Shown: positions 40,875-51,283, counted from the first letter of the stretch. The stretch is 64,000 nucleotides of DNA from Pseudomonas asgharzadehiana (GCF_019139815.1 NZ_CP077079.1:4836001-4900000), one strand, 5' to 3'. The notes: generated from the sequence alone by a model not told the origin. Made by a program: numbers and translations.

Positions 40875-43800
40875 ATGGCTTCCGCTGTCATTCAAAGCGT
40901 TATCCAGGCCACACGCATCGCGCCCGCCGGTGTACACACAACGCTGCCAAGCTGGCTGGGAAACGCCTCAGCCGCCAAGCGCCAGGCATTAAAAGCCACA
41001 CCGATGGTATTTGCCGACTGGCATGCCACCACCAGCCGCGAACGGCAGGCGCCGCTCAAACTGGCGCTGGCGACGAACTGGAACGCGCACAATCAGGTGG
41101 ACAGCGCCCTGGCGACACTCCAGACCCCGCAACAGTTCGCCGCGCCCCTGCTGCAGCAAGCGCTCAAGCAACGGTTCGGCCTGGACGCCGATGTAACGAC
41201 CACCTACCTGCGCCTGTACACACCGCTGACGACCCCGCTGCTGCCCGTGCCGACCGGCGGCGCGAAAGTCTGGACCGTGTCGCTGCTTTCGGCCGCGCTG
41301 CATAACTTCGACGCGGCCGAAAGCCAGCCGCACGCTTACACAAACGACTCAACCTTTATCACCCAACCCAGCGCCACCGGGCAGTTCGACACGTTGCCCT
41401 CGTTCGCCAGCAAGGTCAGCATCCGACAGTTCATCCAGCTGTGCCGCGAGCTGGATATCGGCGCGCGCTACCAACGCTACCTCAAGCGCTTTTTCGGCTT
41501 CGAAGACGCCACCGTCAAGGCCACCCTGCGCGACACGCTGATCCAAAGCCTCAAGGCCGAGGCCAACACCAGCCTGCATATGGCGCGCCTGAAAAAAGAC
41601 GTGAGCGACGCCGCCTTTTACACCCTTCAGGGCCAACTCGAAGGCCTGCGCGGCATGATGCTGGAAGGCAAATTGCTGCTCAGCCACGACCTGAGCCTGA
41701 TGGCAGCGCCGCTGACCGGTATCGTGCTGTTCGCCGCCGACCTGGAGGCGCACCACGATTCAACGCCCGTGGTGGCTTACATCCCCGGTGACCCACAGGC
41801 GCCGCTCAAGTACTACCCCAACGGCACGGCGTTCATGCTCGACCTCACCTCGAAGCTGCGCAGCGCCGACTACCAGAAGTTCTTCTGCCGCTTCGTCAAA
41901 CAGGAGCACCGCGGCTATTTTTTCGCCGACCTTAACAATCGCCTGTCGCAAGTGGCCTGGCACAAGCCCAAACCCGGCGACCCACGACCGGCCTGGCGCG
42001 AAAAGCCCGTGGCGGAGCCCAACCTGCAGTTTTTCGCCACCAAGATCAGCGGCGGCCTGTACGAACACCTCTACGAAAACAAACTCAACCAGCTGCTCAA
42101 TGACGCACGCGTGACCGCCGTGTCCAGCGCCGACGCCGATCGCCAGGCGCGCTGGCAACGCTGGAGCATCGTGCAAAAAGTCGCCAAGGCGATTCTCGAA
42201 GTGGCGGCCTTTATCGCCACCCCCTTCATACCGCCGCTGGGGGCGTTGATGCTCGGCTATACCGCCTTCCAACTGCTCGACGACACCTTCGAAGGCATCC
42301 TCGATTGGGCCGAAGGGCTCAAGCGCCAGGCCTTCGGCCACCTGATGTCGATCCTTGAACAAATGGTGCAACTGGGGATGTTCGCGGTGGGCGCGCCGAT
42401 TGCCGAAAGCCTGCTACGACAGGCGCTGCCCCAGCCACTGTGGGATTTTTTCGACACGCTTCACCCGGTCAGCGGCGAAGACGGCAAAACCCGCCGTTGG
42501 AAGCCTGACCTCACGCCCTACGCCCACGACATCACCCTGGCTGCCGAATCATCTGCCAACCCCGAAGGGCTGCACACCCACCAAGGCAAACAGATCCTGG
42601 CGCTCGACGGCAAACACTTCGCCGTTGAGCAACGCGCCGGCCACGCATTCATGCAACACCCGACCCGCCCGCACGCCTACCGCCCCCGGATCATGGGCAA
42701 CGGCGCGGGCGCCTGGGTCACCGAAGTGGATCAGCCTTTGAGCTGGGACCGCGCCACCCTCCTGCGCCGACAAGGCCCACTCGCCGAGCACCTCAGCGAC
42801 GCACGCCTGGAGGAGGCGCGGCTGATCAGCGGTACCGATGAACCGGCCCTGCGCAAGCAGTTCATGGACCGCCAGCCACCGCCGCCCCTGCTAGCCGACG
42901 CACTCAAGCGCGTCACCCTCGACCAACAACTGCAAGACTTCATCGACCAGATGAACAGCGACGACCCTGAGCTGTTTCAAAAAGCCGATTCACAGACCCA
43001 ACTCTGGTTGCTCAGCAATACGGCCCTGTGGCCTGCATCCAAAACCCTGCGCTTTCTCGACGCCGAAGGCCGCACGTTGTGGGAACTCAAAGGCAAGGAA
43101 AACGCCGCAGTGGTGCAGGTCCACCAAGCGCAGTTGAAAAATGGCGACCTGCTCAAGACCCTGCTCGAAACCCTCGACGAACCCGAACGCAAAATCCTAC
43201 TGGAAGAAGAGTTTGGCGCGGCCGTCACACAGCCCCACGTGCGCGCGGCCAAACTGCGCAAACGCCTGGCGCGCAAAGCCGAGGAGAAACGCTTTGCCCT
43301 GTTTGACGCGCGTTATCGCGGCCAGGAGGTCACCCACGACCCTCGCGTGCAAAAAATCATCGACACCACGCCCGGCCTACCTACCAGCACCGCCGAAGAG
43401 GTGTTGCGCGAAGCGACCGGCCAGGAGCTGCTGGAAATCGACCAGGGCAGCCTGCCCGCAACCTTGACGGAACGTGCACGTTGGGCGGCGCACCAAGTCA
43501 GGATCAGCCGCGCCTACGAAGGGCTGTACCTGGACTCGGTGGACAGCAGCGACACCCATCGCCTTGCCCTGCACACCTTGCAAAAGCTGCCGGGCTGGTC
43601 GCCCCAGGTGCGCCTGGTCGTCACCGACTACTCGCGCACAGGCCGCGTGCGCGACTCAATCGGCACGCCTCAAGCGCCGATCCAACGTACGTTGGTGCGT
43701 ACGGCCGAGGGCGCTTACGTTCCAGAAAACGGCGAGGGCACGCTCTTTGGAGAAACCGACTTCTATACAGCGGTGCTCCAGGCACTCCCCGACGCCCAGC

Positions 43801-45923
43801 GCGACGCGCTGGGCATGCAGATCGGCCAAGGCCGATTGCTGCGCCAGACCTTGCGCCAACACGCGCTGACGCGCGAAGAGGTTGGCACGCTGCTCGCCGA
43901 GATGCCCGTGCGCAAGCCTCTTTACGACCCGAAACTGATGCGCCTGCCAGGGGGCATGGAAGGCTATGACCGGACCTCACCCACGCCTGGCCCCAGTGGG
44001 CAACCGTCGCTGGAAGATCGGCTGCGCGATCTTTACCCCAGCCTGAACCCGGAAGAAGTGCGCAATGTGCTGGAAGCCATGCGCGCCCAAGCGGGTCCGC
44101 CGTTGCTGACGCTGCAATCCGTCAAAAGAGAATTGCTGAGATTGCAAGCCGACCTGGCGACCTGGCTTCACAACACGCCGCAGACGTTCCTCGATACGCA
44201 GATCCCCCTGAGCCGCGCGGTGATCACGGCCGAGCGGCACAATCGAGCGCGGTGGGTAGAAGAAATAGTTCACGCCTGGCGCCATGAAACCCCGTCCGAT
44301 AGCCATTTCCCCAACCCCGATGACAACGGCCTCACGCTGCGCCTCACCCAGCCGATCTATGGCGAACTGCCAAAACTGAGCGCCAACTTCGACCACATCT
44401 CCTACCTGGAATTGAACAGCTATGTGTCCACCCGAGGCACACCGGCGTTCCTGGCCCAATTCCCCAAGCTGCGCAGCCTGAATATCCACGGCATAGCCCT
44501 GCGAACACTGCCCACCGAGGTAACGTCGCAACCCCATCTCAATGACCTGACACTGCGCAACACGGCCATCAAGTTGACCGCGCAAAGCCGTGAAAACCTG
44601 GCCAGCCTGCGCGGGTTAAAGACCCTCGACCTGTCCAGCAACCCGCTGACGCTGGCGCCCAACCTTGAACACATGACCGACTTGCAGCTGCTGAACCTGA
44701 GCCACACAGAGATTGCCCAAGCGCCCCAAGGCCTGACGGACCTGCCCCACTTGATCGACGCCAGCCTCAGCGACAACCAGTTTCAAGCACTGCCCGATGC
44801 CCTCTTTACGTTGCCGGCCGAACGCGCCAAGGCCTTTGATTTTTCCGGCAACCCGCTCTCGCGGGCCACCCTGGAGCGGGTCAAAACCTATTGCCAGCAA
44901 ACCGGCGAACACTTCGGCGCGGATGCCGGCCTTGAAGAGCGGCGCCGGGTCCATGAGCTCTACCCTACCTTCACCGACAGGGAGGCCAGCCAATTTATCT
45001 TCAAGCTGCCGCGCAGCCTGGACGACGCAATGGCTACCCTCACCGACATGAAAGCGGACTACGAGCGCCTGCAAACAGACCTTGAGCAGTGGGCGGTGGA
45101 AGTCCCCGAGCGACACCCCGTCACCCACGCCCCCCTGGACACCCGAACGCGCGCGCAACAGCAAATCACACGGCGGGCGTTCAAGACGTTGCTGCAAGAC
45201 TGCTGGCGCCGGGAAACCGCCCTGTACGCGGATCATGAGTCGCCGCGAGACACTCACGAACTGGTCAGCACCCACGCGATCCTGGGGGATTTGCCGGCAC
45301 TGAACGTGAGCTTTAACCATGTCGCGAGGATTGAACTGGTGGGCGAGCACCATACGTCGATCCCGCCGGGCTTCCTCAAGCGCTTCCCTCAGCTTGAAAG
45401 CTTGCTGGTGCATCGCTACGCATTGCCGGACATCCCACTGGAGGTGTTCAACCTGGCCAAGCTCAGGTCGCTGAGCCTGACGTTCAGCGGCCTGCGCCTG
45501 AGCCCTGCCAGCGCCGACGCGTTAAGCGGCCTGGAGCACCTTAACTACCTGGACCTGAGCGAAAACCCGCTGGGCATTACACCGAACGTACGCTTGATGA
45601 CCGGGCTCTCAACGCTGATGCTCTCGAATGCCGGGCTTACCGAAGCCCCCGCGGGCGCATTCAACCTGCCGCTGCTCGATCAACTGGATTTGAGCGACAA
45701 CCAGATCACCGAGCTTCCCAGCGACATTCTTGAAATCACGCCTGACCTGGCCGATGGCTTCGATCTGAATGGCAACCCACTCTCACCCGCGACAATTGCC
45801 ATGCTGCGCCCTTACTACCGACGCCATGCGGTGGACTTTGGCGTAGTAGAAGTCACGCTGGACCCGCAGATGAACCCGCTTGCTGCGTCACCCGACGTGT
45901 CCGAGGAGGAAATGGAACAATAG
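40875..45923 (+). CDS. Giant DUF6543-like leucine-rich-repeat protein with internal duplication
   Basis: 1682 residues. Residues ~1-700 resemble the DUF6543 (dermonecrotic-toxin-like) N-terminus of large Pseudomonas LRR proteins and include a hydrophobic stretch near 430-510 (AAFIATPFIPPLGALMLGYT; MFAVGAPIAESLLRQAL). A helical charged middle follows. Residues ~1046-1352 and ~1353-1660 are two copies of one unit: helix (LYPSLNPEEV / LYPTFTDREA), then leucine-rich repeats ending in DFSGNPLSRATLERV / DLNGNPLSPATIAML. It ends soon after the second LRR block; the NEL E3-ligase domain of many relatives is absent. No signal peptide. It lies between divergent aruC and convergent argR. Probably a secreted effector, route unknown. 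Confidence 0.82.
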   Translation: MASAVIQSVIQATRIAPAGVHTTLPSWLGNASAAKRQALKATPMVFADWHATTSRERQAPLKLALATNWNAHNQVDSALATLQTPQQFAAPLLQQALKQRFGLDADVTTTYLRLYTPLTTPLLPVPTGGAKVWTVSLLSAALHNFDAAESQPHAYTNDSTFITQPSATGQFDTLPSFASKVSIRQFIQLCRELDIGARYQRYLKRFFGFEDATVKATLRDTLIQSLKAEANTSLHMARLKKDVSDAAFYTLQGQLEGLRGMMLEGKLLLSHDLSLMAAPLTGIVLFAADLEAHHDSTPVVAYIPGDPQAPLKYYPNGTAFMLDLTSKLRSADYQKFFCRFVKQEHRGYFFADLNNRLSQVAWHKPKPGDPRPAWREKPVAEPNLQFFATKISGGLYEHLYENKLNQLLNDARVTAVSSADADRQARWQRWSIVQKVAKAILEVAAFIATPFIPPLGALMLGYTAFQLLDDTFEGILDWAEGLKRQAFGHLMSILEQMVQLGMFAVGAPIAESLLRQALPQPLWDFFDTLHPVSGEDGKTRRWKPDLTPYAHDITLAAESSANPEGLHTHQGKQILALDGKHFAVEQRAGHAFMQHPTRPHAYRPRIMGNGAGAWVTEVDQPLSWDRATLLRRQGPLAEHLSDARLEEARLISGTDEPALRKQFMDRQPPPPLLADALKRVTLDQQLQDFIDQMNSDDPELFQKADSQTQLWLLSNTALWPASKTLRFLDAEGRTLWELKGKENAAVVQVHQAQLKNGDLLKTLLETLDEPERKILLEEEFGAAVTQPHVRAAKLRKRLARKAEEKRFALFDARYRGQEVTHDPRVQKIIDTTPGLPTSTAEEVLREATGQELLEIDQGSLPATLTERARWAAHQVRISRAYEGLYLDSVDSSDTHRLALHTLQKLPGWSPQVRLVVTDYSRTGRVRDSIGTPQAPIQRTLVRTAEGAYVPENGEGTLFGETDFYTAVLQALPDAQRDALGMQIGQGRLLRQTLRQHALTREEVGTLLAEMPVRKPLYDPKLMRLPGGMEGYDRTSPTPGPSGQPSLEDRLRDLYPSLNPEEVRNVLEAMRAQAGPPLLTLQSVKRELLRLQADLATWLHNTPQTFLDTQIPLSRAVITAERHNRARWVEEIVHAWRHETPSDSHFPNPDDNGLTLRLTQPIYGELPKLSANFDHISYLELNSYVSTRGTPAFLAQFPKLRSLNIHGIALRTLPTEVTSQPHLNDLTLRNTAIKLTAQSRENLASLRGLKTLDLSSNPLTLAPNLEHMTDLQLLNLSHTEIAQAPQGLTDLPHLIDASLSDNQFQALPDALFTLPAERAKAFDFSGNPLSRATLERVKTYCQQTGEHFGADAGLEERRRVHELYPTFTDREASQFIFKLPRSLDDAMATLTDMKADYERLQTDLEQWAVEVPERHPVTHAPLDTRTRAQQQITRRAFKTLLQDCWRRETALYADHESPRDTHELVSTHAILGDLPALNVSFNHVARIELVGEHHTSIPPGFLKRFPQLESLLVHRYALPDIPLEVFNLAKLRSLSLTFSGLRLSPASADALSGLEHLNYLDLSENPLGITPNVRLMTGLSTLMLSNAGLTEAPAGAFNLPLLDQLDLSDNQITELPSDILEITPDLADGFDLNGNPLSPATIAMLRPYYRRHAVDFGVVEVTLDPQMNPLAASPDVSEEEMEQ

Positions 45924-45933
45924 AGCCTGCGGG

Positions 45934-46914
45934 TCAACCGCGTTCGGACGGCACCGAGGACAATTCAAAGGGGCTGCTGCTGCGTCGTTGGTTGCGGTCT
46001 TCACGCGGCGTGGCGCCGAAAAAGTTGCGGTAGGCACTGGAGAAATGCGGCCCCGAGGAAAAGCCGCAGGAGAGGCCGATCTGGATGATCGACTTGCTGG
46101 TTTGCATGAGCATCTGGCGCGCCTTGTTCAGGCGCAGTTCCAGGTAATACTGGCTGGGAACGCGGTTGAGGTACTGCTTGAAGATGCGTTCAAGTTGTCG
46201 TCGCGACACGCACACGTGCTGGGCGATTTCGTCGGTGGTCAGCGGTTCTTCGATATTGGCTTCCATCAACAACACCGCCTGGGTCAGCTTCGGGTGGCTG
46301 GAACCCAGGCGGTTTTGCAGCGGAATCCGCTGGCGTTCGCCGCCTTCGCGGATGCGCTCCACCACCAGCTCTTCGGACACCGCGCCGGCAAGCTCGGCGC
46401 CGTGATCACGGGCAAGTACCGCCAGCAGCAGGTCGAGCACCGACATGCCACCGCAGGCGGTCAAGCGGTCTCGGTCCCAGTCGAACAGATGGCTGGTGGC
46501 GATGACCTTGGGGAAGCGCTCGGCGAAATCGTCCTGCCAGCGCCAGTGCACGGCGGCGCGGTAGCCGTCGAGCAGACCGAGTTGGGCCAGTGGATACACG
46601 CCTGCCGACAGACCACCGATCACGCAGCCGGCCCGCACAAGTTGCTTGAGGGCACTGCTCAGTTGAGAGGCGATGACGGTGGGCGGTTCGTCAGCCAGCA
46701 GGAACAGTTTCTGGAAGCCTTCGAGCTTGCCGGCCCATGGCTCGCCCGGCAGTTGCCAGGCGCCGTCGGTGGCAGGTTCGGCGAGCAGGAACGACAGCTC
46801 GTAGACCACATCCGGATGCACCCGCTGAGCAACGCGCAAGGCCTCCTCAGCCAGCGCAAGCGTGAGCGCTTTTGTGCTGGGCCAAATCAGGAAACCAATT
46901 TTGTGGGCGGTCAT
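45934..46914 (-). CDS. argR: Arginine-responsive AraC-family regulator ArgR
   Basis: 326 residues: an N-terminal DJ-1/PfpI-like domain (GFLIWPSTKALTLALAEEAL; CVIGGLSAGVYPLAQLG) and C-terminal AraC HTH (HVCVSRRQLERIFKQYL; IGLSCGFSSGPHFSSAYRNFFG). In Pseudomonas ArgR activates aru and aot operons and represses some biosynthetic genes in response to arginine. It lies downstream of the aot operon, separated from aotP by a REPIN, and only 10 bp from the end of the LRR gene. Confidence 0.95.
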   Translation of the reverse strand: MTAHKIGFLIWPSTKALTLALAEEALRVAQRVHPDVVYELSFLLAEPATDGAWQLPGEPWAGKLEGFQKLFLLADEPPTVIASQLSSALKQLVRAGCVIGGLSAGVYPLAQLGLLDGYRAAVHWRWQDDFAERFPKVIATSHLFDWDRDRLTACGGMSVLDLLLAVLARDHGAELAGAVSEELVVERIREGGERQRIPLQNRLGSSHPKLTQAVLLMEANIEEPLTTDEIAQHVCVSRRQLERIFKQYLNRVPSQYYLELRLNKARQMLMQTSKSIIQIGLSCGFSSGPHFSSAYRNFFGATPREDRNQRRSSSPFELSSVPSERG

Positions 46915-46998
46915 GTGGGAGCTATCCGAAACAAAAACAGTGAAAGAAACTGTGGGGCAATGCTAGCCCGTAAACCAATACAAAGCTCAAAAACAAAT

Positions 46999-47085
46999 CT
47001 GGGAGGGGGCTTGCTCCCGATAGCGGTGTACCAGTCAGCACATGTGTATCTGATGGACCGCTATCGGGAGCAAGCCCCCTCCCAC
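46999..47085. repeat. REPIN between aotP and argR
   Basis: Arms GGGAGGGGGCTTGCTCCCGATAGC and complement separated by about 35 bp. It lies inside the aot-argR operon and could lower argR read-through. Confidence 0.87.
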
Positions 47086-47114
47086 CTAAAGCGCCAGCAA
47101 TTTCAGCAGGGGTG

Positions 47115-47879
47115 TTATTTCAAGCTGCCGGACAGGAACTGCTGAAGGCGCTCGGACTGTGGATTGACCAGCACTTCCCTCGGGTTGCCGCGCTCTTCAA
47201 CAATGCCTTTGTGCAGGAACACCAACTGGTTGGACACTTCGCGGGCAAAGCCCATTTCGTGGGTCACCACCACCATGGTGCGGCCTTCCTGAGCCAGGTC
47301 CTGCATCACCTTGAGCACCTCGCCAACCAACTCCGGGTCGAGCGCCGAGGTGGGTTCGTCGAACAGCATCACCTCCGGCTCCATCGCCAGGGCACGGGCA
47401 ATCGCCACGCGCTGCTGCTCGCCGCCGGACATGTGGCCGGGGAACGCATCCTTACGATGCCCAACGCCGACTTTGGCCAGGTAGTGCTCGGCCTTTTCAC
47501 GGGCTTCTTTCTTCGACACGCCCAGCACATGCACCGGGGCTTCCATCACGTTCTCAACGGCGGTCATATGCGACCACAAGTTGAAATGCTGGAACACCAT
47601 GGACAAGCGCGAACGCATGCGTTGCAGTTGCTTGGGGTCGGCGGCCTTCAAGGCGCCGTCCTTGTTGGCCACCAGTTTCAGCTCTTCGTTATTGAGCAGG
47701 ATCTTGCCGGCGTGGGGTTGCTCCAGCAGGTTGATGCAGCGCAAAAAGGTACTTTTGCCCGAACCGCTGGAACCGATGATGCTGATCACATCACCGGCCG
47801 CGGCGGCCAGGGACACGCCTTTGAGCACTTCATGACTGCCATAGCGTTTATGCAGGTCTTGGACTTCAAGCTTGTACAT
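47115..47879 (-). CDS. aotP: Arginine/ornithine ABC transporter ATP-binding protein AotP
   Basis: 254 residues from [20 protein letters not shown]. Walker [11 protein letters not shown]-loop, signature [15 protein letters not shown] and Walker [16 protein letters not shown] are present. It powers the AotQM importer. The start at 47879 is preferred to one five codons upstream, giving the P. aeruginosa AotP length. Confidence 0.95.
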   Translation of the reverse strand: MYKLEVQDLHKRYGSHEVLKGVSLAAAAGDVISIIGSSGSGKSTFLRCINLLEQPHAGKILLNNEELKLVANKDGALKAADPKQLQRMRSRLSMVFQHFNLWSHMTAVENVMEAPVHVLGVSKKEAREKAEHYLAKVGVGHRKDAFPGHMSGGEQQRVAIARALAMEPEVMLFDEPTSALDPELVGEVLKVMQDLAQEGRTMVVVTHEMGFAREVSNQLVFLHKGIVEERGNPREVLVNPQSERLQQFLSGSLK

Positions 47880-47906
47880 GCGGTCGGTTCTCACAAAAAC
47901 AGGTGG

Positions 47907-49019
47907 TCAGTCGTTGAGCAAGCGCCCGTGCCGCAGCGCATCGCGCCCCGCCACCTTGGCCAGCCAGAAACCCGCTTGGGCATAACGTAGCCGTTCAACG
48001 GCAAACAACACCCCCGAGGTGCCCGCGCAGATGACGCTCACGCGGTCTTCCAGGGGGTCAATCACTTCAAAAATCGCATCGCCCTTCTCAACCCAGTCAC
48101 CGGCCTTACGCAGGTAACTGATGACCCCGGCGTGGGGGGCGAACAGCAATTGCGTACCTTCGAAAGGCATGCCTTCGCAAGGCTCGAACTGCGGCTCCGG
48201 CCATTGACCTTTGATCAGGCCCTGCTCGGCGAGGAATGCGAGGATGCCTTCGGCGTGGAAGATCGCTTCATCCCGGCCGGTATCGGCCTGGCCACCCAAT
48301 TCCAGGGTCGTCGCCAGGCACGCCAGCGGGATCTGCGCCTCAGGGAACATCCGCGACAGACGCAACCACGGCAACGAGCACGCTTCATCGAACGAGCTGC
48401 CGCCGGAATCTTCCGCCAGCAGGCCGACCTTCACGTTCAAATGCGCCGACAGCGAACGCCACTGCGGCCAATGCTGGGGCAACGCGTACATATGCAGCGC
48501 GGCCTCGGCGTCGCAGTGCAAGTCGAGCACCACATCGGCGGTGCAGGCGTGGCTCAGCAAGATACGCTGCATGCCTTGCAACTGGCTGCTCGGGGCCGGC
48601 AACGCGCTGAGCGCGGCGCTCATGGCCTGACGAATCATGCCCACGTTGGCGTGGGCATCATCGCCCAGCCGGCCTTGCAGCAACGCCGCGACCGGTTCGC
48701 TCAATTCGACGAAATCACGGTTGAAATTCTTGCCGCTGCCTACCTCGAAACGCCCTTGGTGGCTGCCTTGCAGCAACTGGCCCAGGCCCATCGGGTTGGC
48801 CACCGGTACCAACTCGATTACCCCGTTGAGGGCGCCTTGACGTTCCAGTTCGCCGAGGCGTTTTTTCAGTTCCCAGGCGGCGCGCATGCCGGGCAGTTCA
48901 TCGGCGTGCAGGCTGGCCTGGATATAGGCCTTGCGCTCGCCACTGCCAAAGCGGAATACGCTCAGTTGGCGTTCGCAGCCCAGATGCCCCCAGGGCAATA
49001 GGTGATCGATACGTTCCAT
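47907..49019 (-). CDS. M14/AstE-AspA-type deacylase in the aot operon
   Basis: 370 residues. Zinc-site motifs: HADELPGMRAAWELKKR (His, Glu) and VLDLHCDAEAALHMY (His); general base in TLELGGQAD. It is a succinylglutamate desuccinylase/aspartoacylase family member in the position of PA0891, between aotM and aotP. It may remove an acyl group from an imported arginine derivative; the substrate is unknown. Confidence 0.85.
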   Translation of the reverse strand: MERIDHLLPWGHLGCERQLSVFRFGSGERKAYIQASLHADELPGMRAAWELKKRLGELERQGALNGVIELVPVANPMGLGQLLQGSHQGRFEVGSGKNFNRDFVELSEPVAALLQGRLGDDAHANVGMIRQAMSAALSALPAPSSQLQGMQRILLSHACTADVVLDLHCDAEAALHMYALPQHWPQWRSLSAHLNVKVGLLAEDSGGSSFDEACSLPWLRLSRMFPEAQIPLACLATTLELGGQADTGRDEAIFHAEGILAFLAEQGLIKGQWPEPQFEPCEGMPFEGTQLLFAPHAGVISYLRKAGDWVEKGDAIFEVIDPLEDRVSVICAGTSGVLFAVERLRYAQAGFWLAKVAGRDALRHGRLLND

Positions 49020-49020
49020 A

Positions 49021-49719
49021 TCAATGCTTCCGTGGCGCCAGGTAGCTCAGCCAGCGGCGCTCGGCCAACTTGAACAGGCGTACCAGGATGAAGGTGAGGC
49101 ACAGGTAGAACACGCCGGCGGTGATGTAGGCCTCGAACGGCAGGTAAAACTGCGCATTCACCGTGCGCGCGGCACCGGTGATGTCGATCAGGGTGACGAT
49201 GGACGCCAGGCTGGTGGTCTGCAGCATCATGATCACTTCGTTGCTGTACTGCGGCAGCGCGCGGCGCAAGGCCGACGGCAGCAGGATGCGGCGGTACAGC
49301 TTATAGCGCGACATGCCCATGGCCTTGGCTGCCTCGATCTCGCCATTGGGCGTGGCCTTGAGGCTGCCGGCGATGATTTCTGCGGTGTAGGCGCTGGTGT
49401 TGATCGCAAAGGCCAGGCACGCGCAGAAGGTGGCGCTGGACAGCAGCGGCCACAGGAAGCTCTCGCGTACCGCTTGGAACTGCGCCAGCCCGTAGTAGAT
49501 CAAAAACAGCTGCACCAGCATCGGCGTGCCGCGGATGATGTAGGTGTAGAGCCACGCCGCGCCGTTGACGATCGGCTGCTTGGACACGCGCATCAAGCCC
49601 AGCGGCAAGGCGGCGAGCAGGCCGAAAAACAGCGAAATGGCGAGCAGTTTCAGGGTGGTCAGCAAACCGCCAAGGTACAGCGGCATGGATTCCCAGATGA
49701 CGTTGTAGTCGAAGATCAT
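49021..49719 (-). CDS. aotM: Arginine/ornithine ABC transporter permease AotM
   Basis: 232 residues, HisM/GlnP-type permease with about five membrane helices and the coupling loop EAAKAMGMSRYKLYRRILLP that contacts the ATPase. It pairs with AotQ. It overlaps aotQ by 4 bp and is followed after 1 bp by the M14 gene. Confidence 0.94.
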   Translation of the reverse strand: MIFDYNVIWESMPLYLGGLLTTLKLLAISLFFGLLAALPLGLMRVSKQPIVNGAAWLYTYIIRGTPMLVQLFLIYYGLAQFQAVRESFLWPLLSSATFCACLAFAINTSAYTAEIIAGSLKATPNGEIEAAKAMGMSRYKLYRRILLPSALRRALPQYSNEVIMMLQTTSLASIVTLIDITGAARTVNAQFYLPFEAYITAGVFYLCLTFILVRLFKLAERRWLSYLAPRKH

Positions 49720-50405
49720 AGATCAGCCGCCCTTACGCCTACCGAGTAGCGCTTCTCAAGATGACGCAGGGCCAGCAACGACACGCTGGTGATCACCAGG
49801 TACATCGCCGCCACCGCGAGGAAGAAGGTAAAAGGCTCGCGGGTGGCATCTGCCGCCTGCTTGGCCTTGAACATCATGTCTTGCAGGCCCACCACCGAAA
49901 TCAGCGCAGTGGCCTTGGTGAGTACCAGCCAGTTATTGGTGAACCCAGGGATAGCCAGCCGAATCATCTGCGGCACCATCACCCGGAAAAACACCTGGAA
50001 GCTGCTCATGCCATAGGCAAGGCCGGCTTCGGCCTGCCCCTTGGGGATGGCCATGAAGGCACCGCGGAAGGTTTCCGACAGGTAGGCGCCAAAGATGAAA
50101 CCCAGGGTGCCGATACCGGCGGCCAAGGGGTTCAGGTCGATATAGTCGTCGTAGCCGAGCATCGGCGCGACGCGGTTGAGCAGGTCCTGACCGCCGTAGA
50201 AAATCAGCAGGATCAGCACCAGGTCGGGGATCCCGCGGATCACCGTGGAGTACAAGTCACCCAGCCAGGCCAGCCAGCGCACCGGCGACAGGCGTAACGC
50301 GACCCCGATCAGACCCAGAACAATGGCCAAGGCCATGGACGACAAGGCGAGCTGAAGCGTCAACCATGCGCCATCGAGGATGACGGCCCCGTAGCCTTTC
50401 AACAT
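49716..50405 (-). CDS. aotQ: Arginine/ornithine ABC transporter permease AotQ
   Basis: 229 residues, HisQ-type permease with the EAA loop QAEAGLAYGMSSFQVFFRV and about five helices. Second gene of the operon; a hairpin separates it from aotJ. Confidence 0.94.
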   Translation of the reverse strand: MLKGYGAVILDGAWLTLQLALSSMALAIVLGLIGVALRLSPVRWLAWLGDLYSTVIRGIPDLVLILLIFYGGQDLLNRVAPMLGYDDYIDLNPLAAGIGTLGFIFGAYLSETFRGAFMAIPKGQAEAGLAYGMSSFQVFFRVMVPQMIRLAIPGFTNNWLVLTKATALISVVGLQDMMFKAKQAADATREPFTFFLAVAAMYLVITSVSLLALRHLEKRYSVGVRAADL

Positions 50406-50431
50406 GATTCAGGTCCTCGAAAAGGGGGATG

Positions 50432-50476
50432 AAAAAATGGCGCAAACTTCAGAGTGTTCTGTTGCTTGCGCCATTT
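50432..50476 (-). terminator. Intercistronic attenuating hairpin between aotJ and aotQ
   Basis: AAATGGCGCAA and TTGCGCCATTT form an 11-bp stem with a 20-base loop; the minus strand then reads TTTTTTC. It likely lets the binding protein be made in excess over the membrane parts by partial termination or 3' protection. Confidence 0.7.
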
Positions 50477-50497
50477 TGCACAGACAGCCGCGACGAT

Positions 50498-51283
50498 TTA
50501 CTTGGCGTCAGCGCCGTAGATATCGAAGTCGAAGTACTTGTCCTGGATTTTCTTGTATTCGCCGTTGGCACGGATCGCGGCGATGGCTGCGTTGATGCGG
50601 TCCAGGTTTTCCTTGTCGCCCTTGCGTACCGCGATGCCGATGCCGTCGCCGAAGTATTTGGCTTCGGTGAACGACGGGCCTACAAACGCGTAGCCTTTGC
50701 CGGCGTCGGTTTTCAGGAAACCGTCCTGCAGCAGGGTAGCGTCAGCCACGGTACCGTCGAGACGACCGGCAGCCACGTCCAGGTAGATTTCGTTCTGGGT
50801 GCTGTAACCCTTGATGTCCGCACCTTTTGGCGCCAGGACTTCATGGGCGAAACGGTCATGGATCGAGCCACGCTGTACGCCGATCTTCTTGCCTTTCAAC
50901 TCATCCAGGCTGTCGCTGACCGCAGTGCCGTCCTTCATCACCAGGCGCGCCGGGCTCAGGTAGTAGCGGTTGGTGAAGTCCACGGACTTCTTGCGGTCGT
51001 CGGTAATGGACATGGACGACAGGATCGCGTCGATCTTGCGCACTTTGAGCGCTGGGATCAGGCCATCGAATTCCTGCTCGACCCAGGTGCACTTGACGTC
51101 CATCTGCTTGCACAGGGCGTTGCCGATGTCGTAGTCAAAACCGACGATGCTGCCATCCGGCGCCTTCGAGGCAAACGGAGGGTAGGCCGCTTCGATACCA
51201 ATTTTCAGAGGCTTGCCTTCAGCGAAAGCCTGCATGGACAGCACGGACAGCGCCAGGGCGCCCAACAGCACGAGTTTCTTCAT
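50498..51283 (-). CDS. aotJ: Arginine/ornithine periplasmic binding protein AotJ
   Basis: 261 residues from [20 protein letters not shown], a signal peptide cut after AFA. The SBP family 3 signature is [18 protein letters not shown], with ligand-site blocks [20 protein letters not shown] and [20 protein letters not shown]. First gene of aotJQM-x-P-argR. The frame to 51334 is leader. Confidence 0.95.
   Translation of the reverse strand: MKKLVLLGALALSVLSMQAFAEGKPLKIGIEAAYPPFASKAPDGSIVGFDYDIGNALCKQMDVKCTWVEQEFDGLIPALKVRKIDAILSSMSITDDRKKSVDFTNRYYLSPARLVMKDGTAVSDSLDELKGKKIGVQRGSIHDRFAHEVLAPKGADIKGYSTQNEIYLDVAAGRLDGTVADATLLQDGFLKTDAGKGYAFVGPSFTEAKYFGDGIGIAVRKGDKENLDRINAAIAAIRANGEYKKIQDKYFDFDIYGADAK

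Noticed and set aside
45880..47145. 421-codon frame antisense to argR
   Set aside because: ArgR is recognised with both domains on the minus strand.
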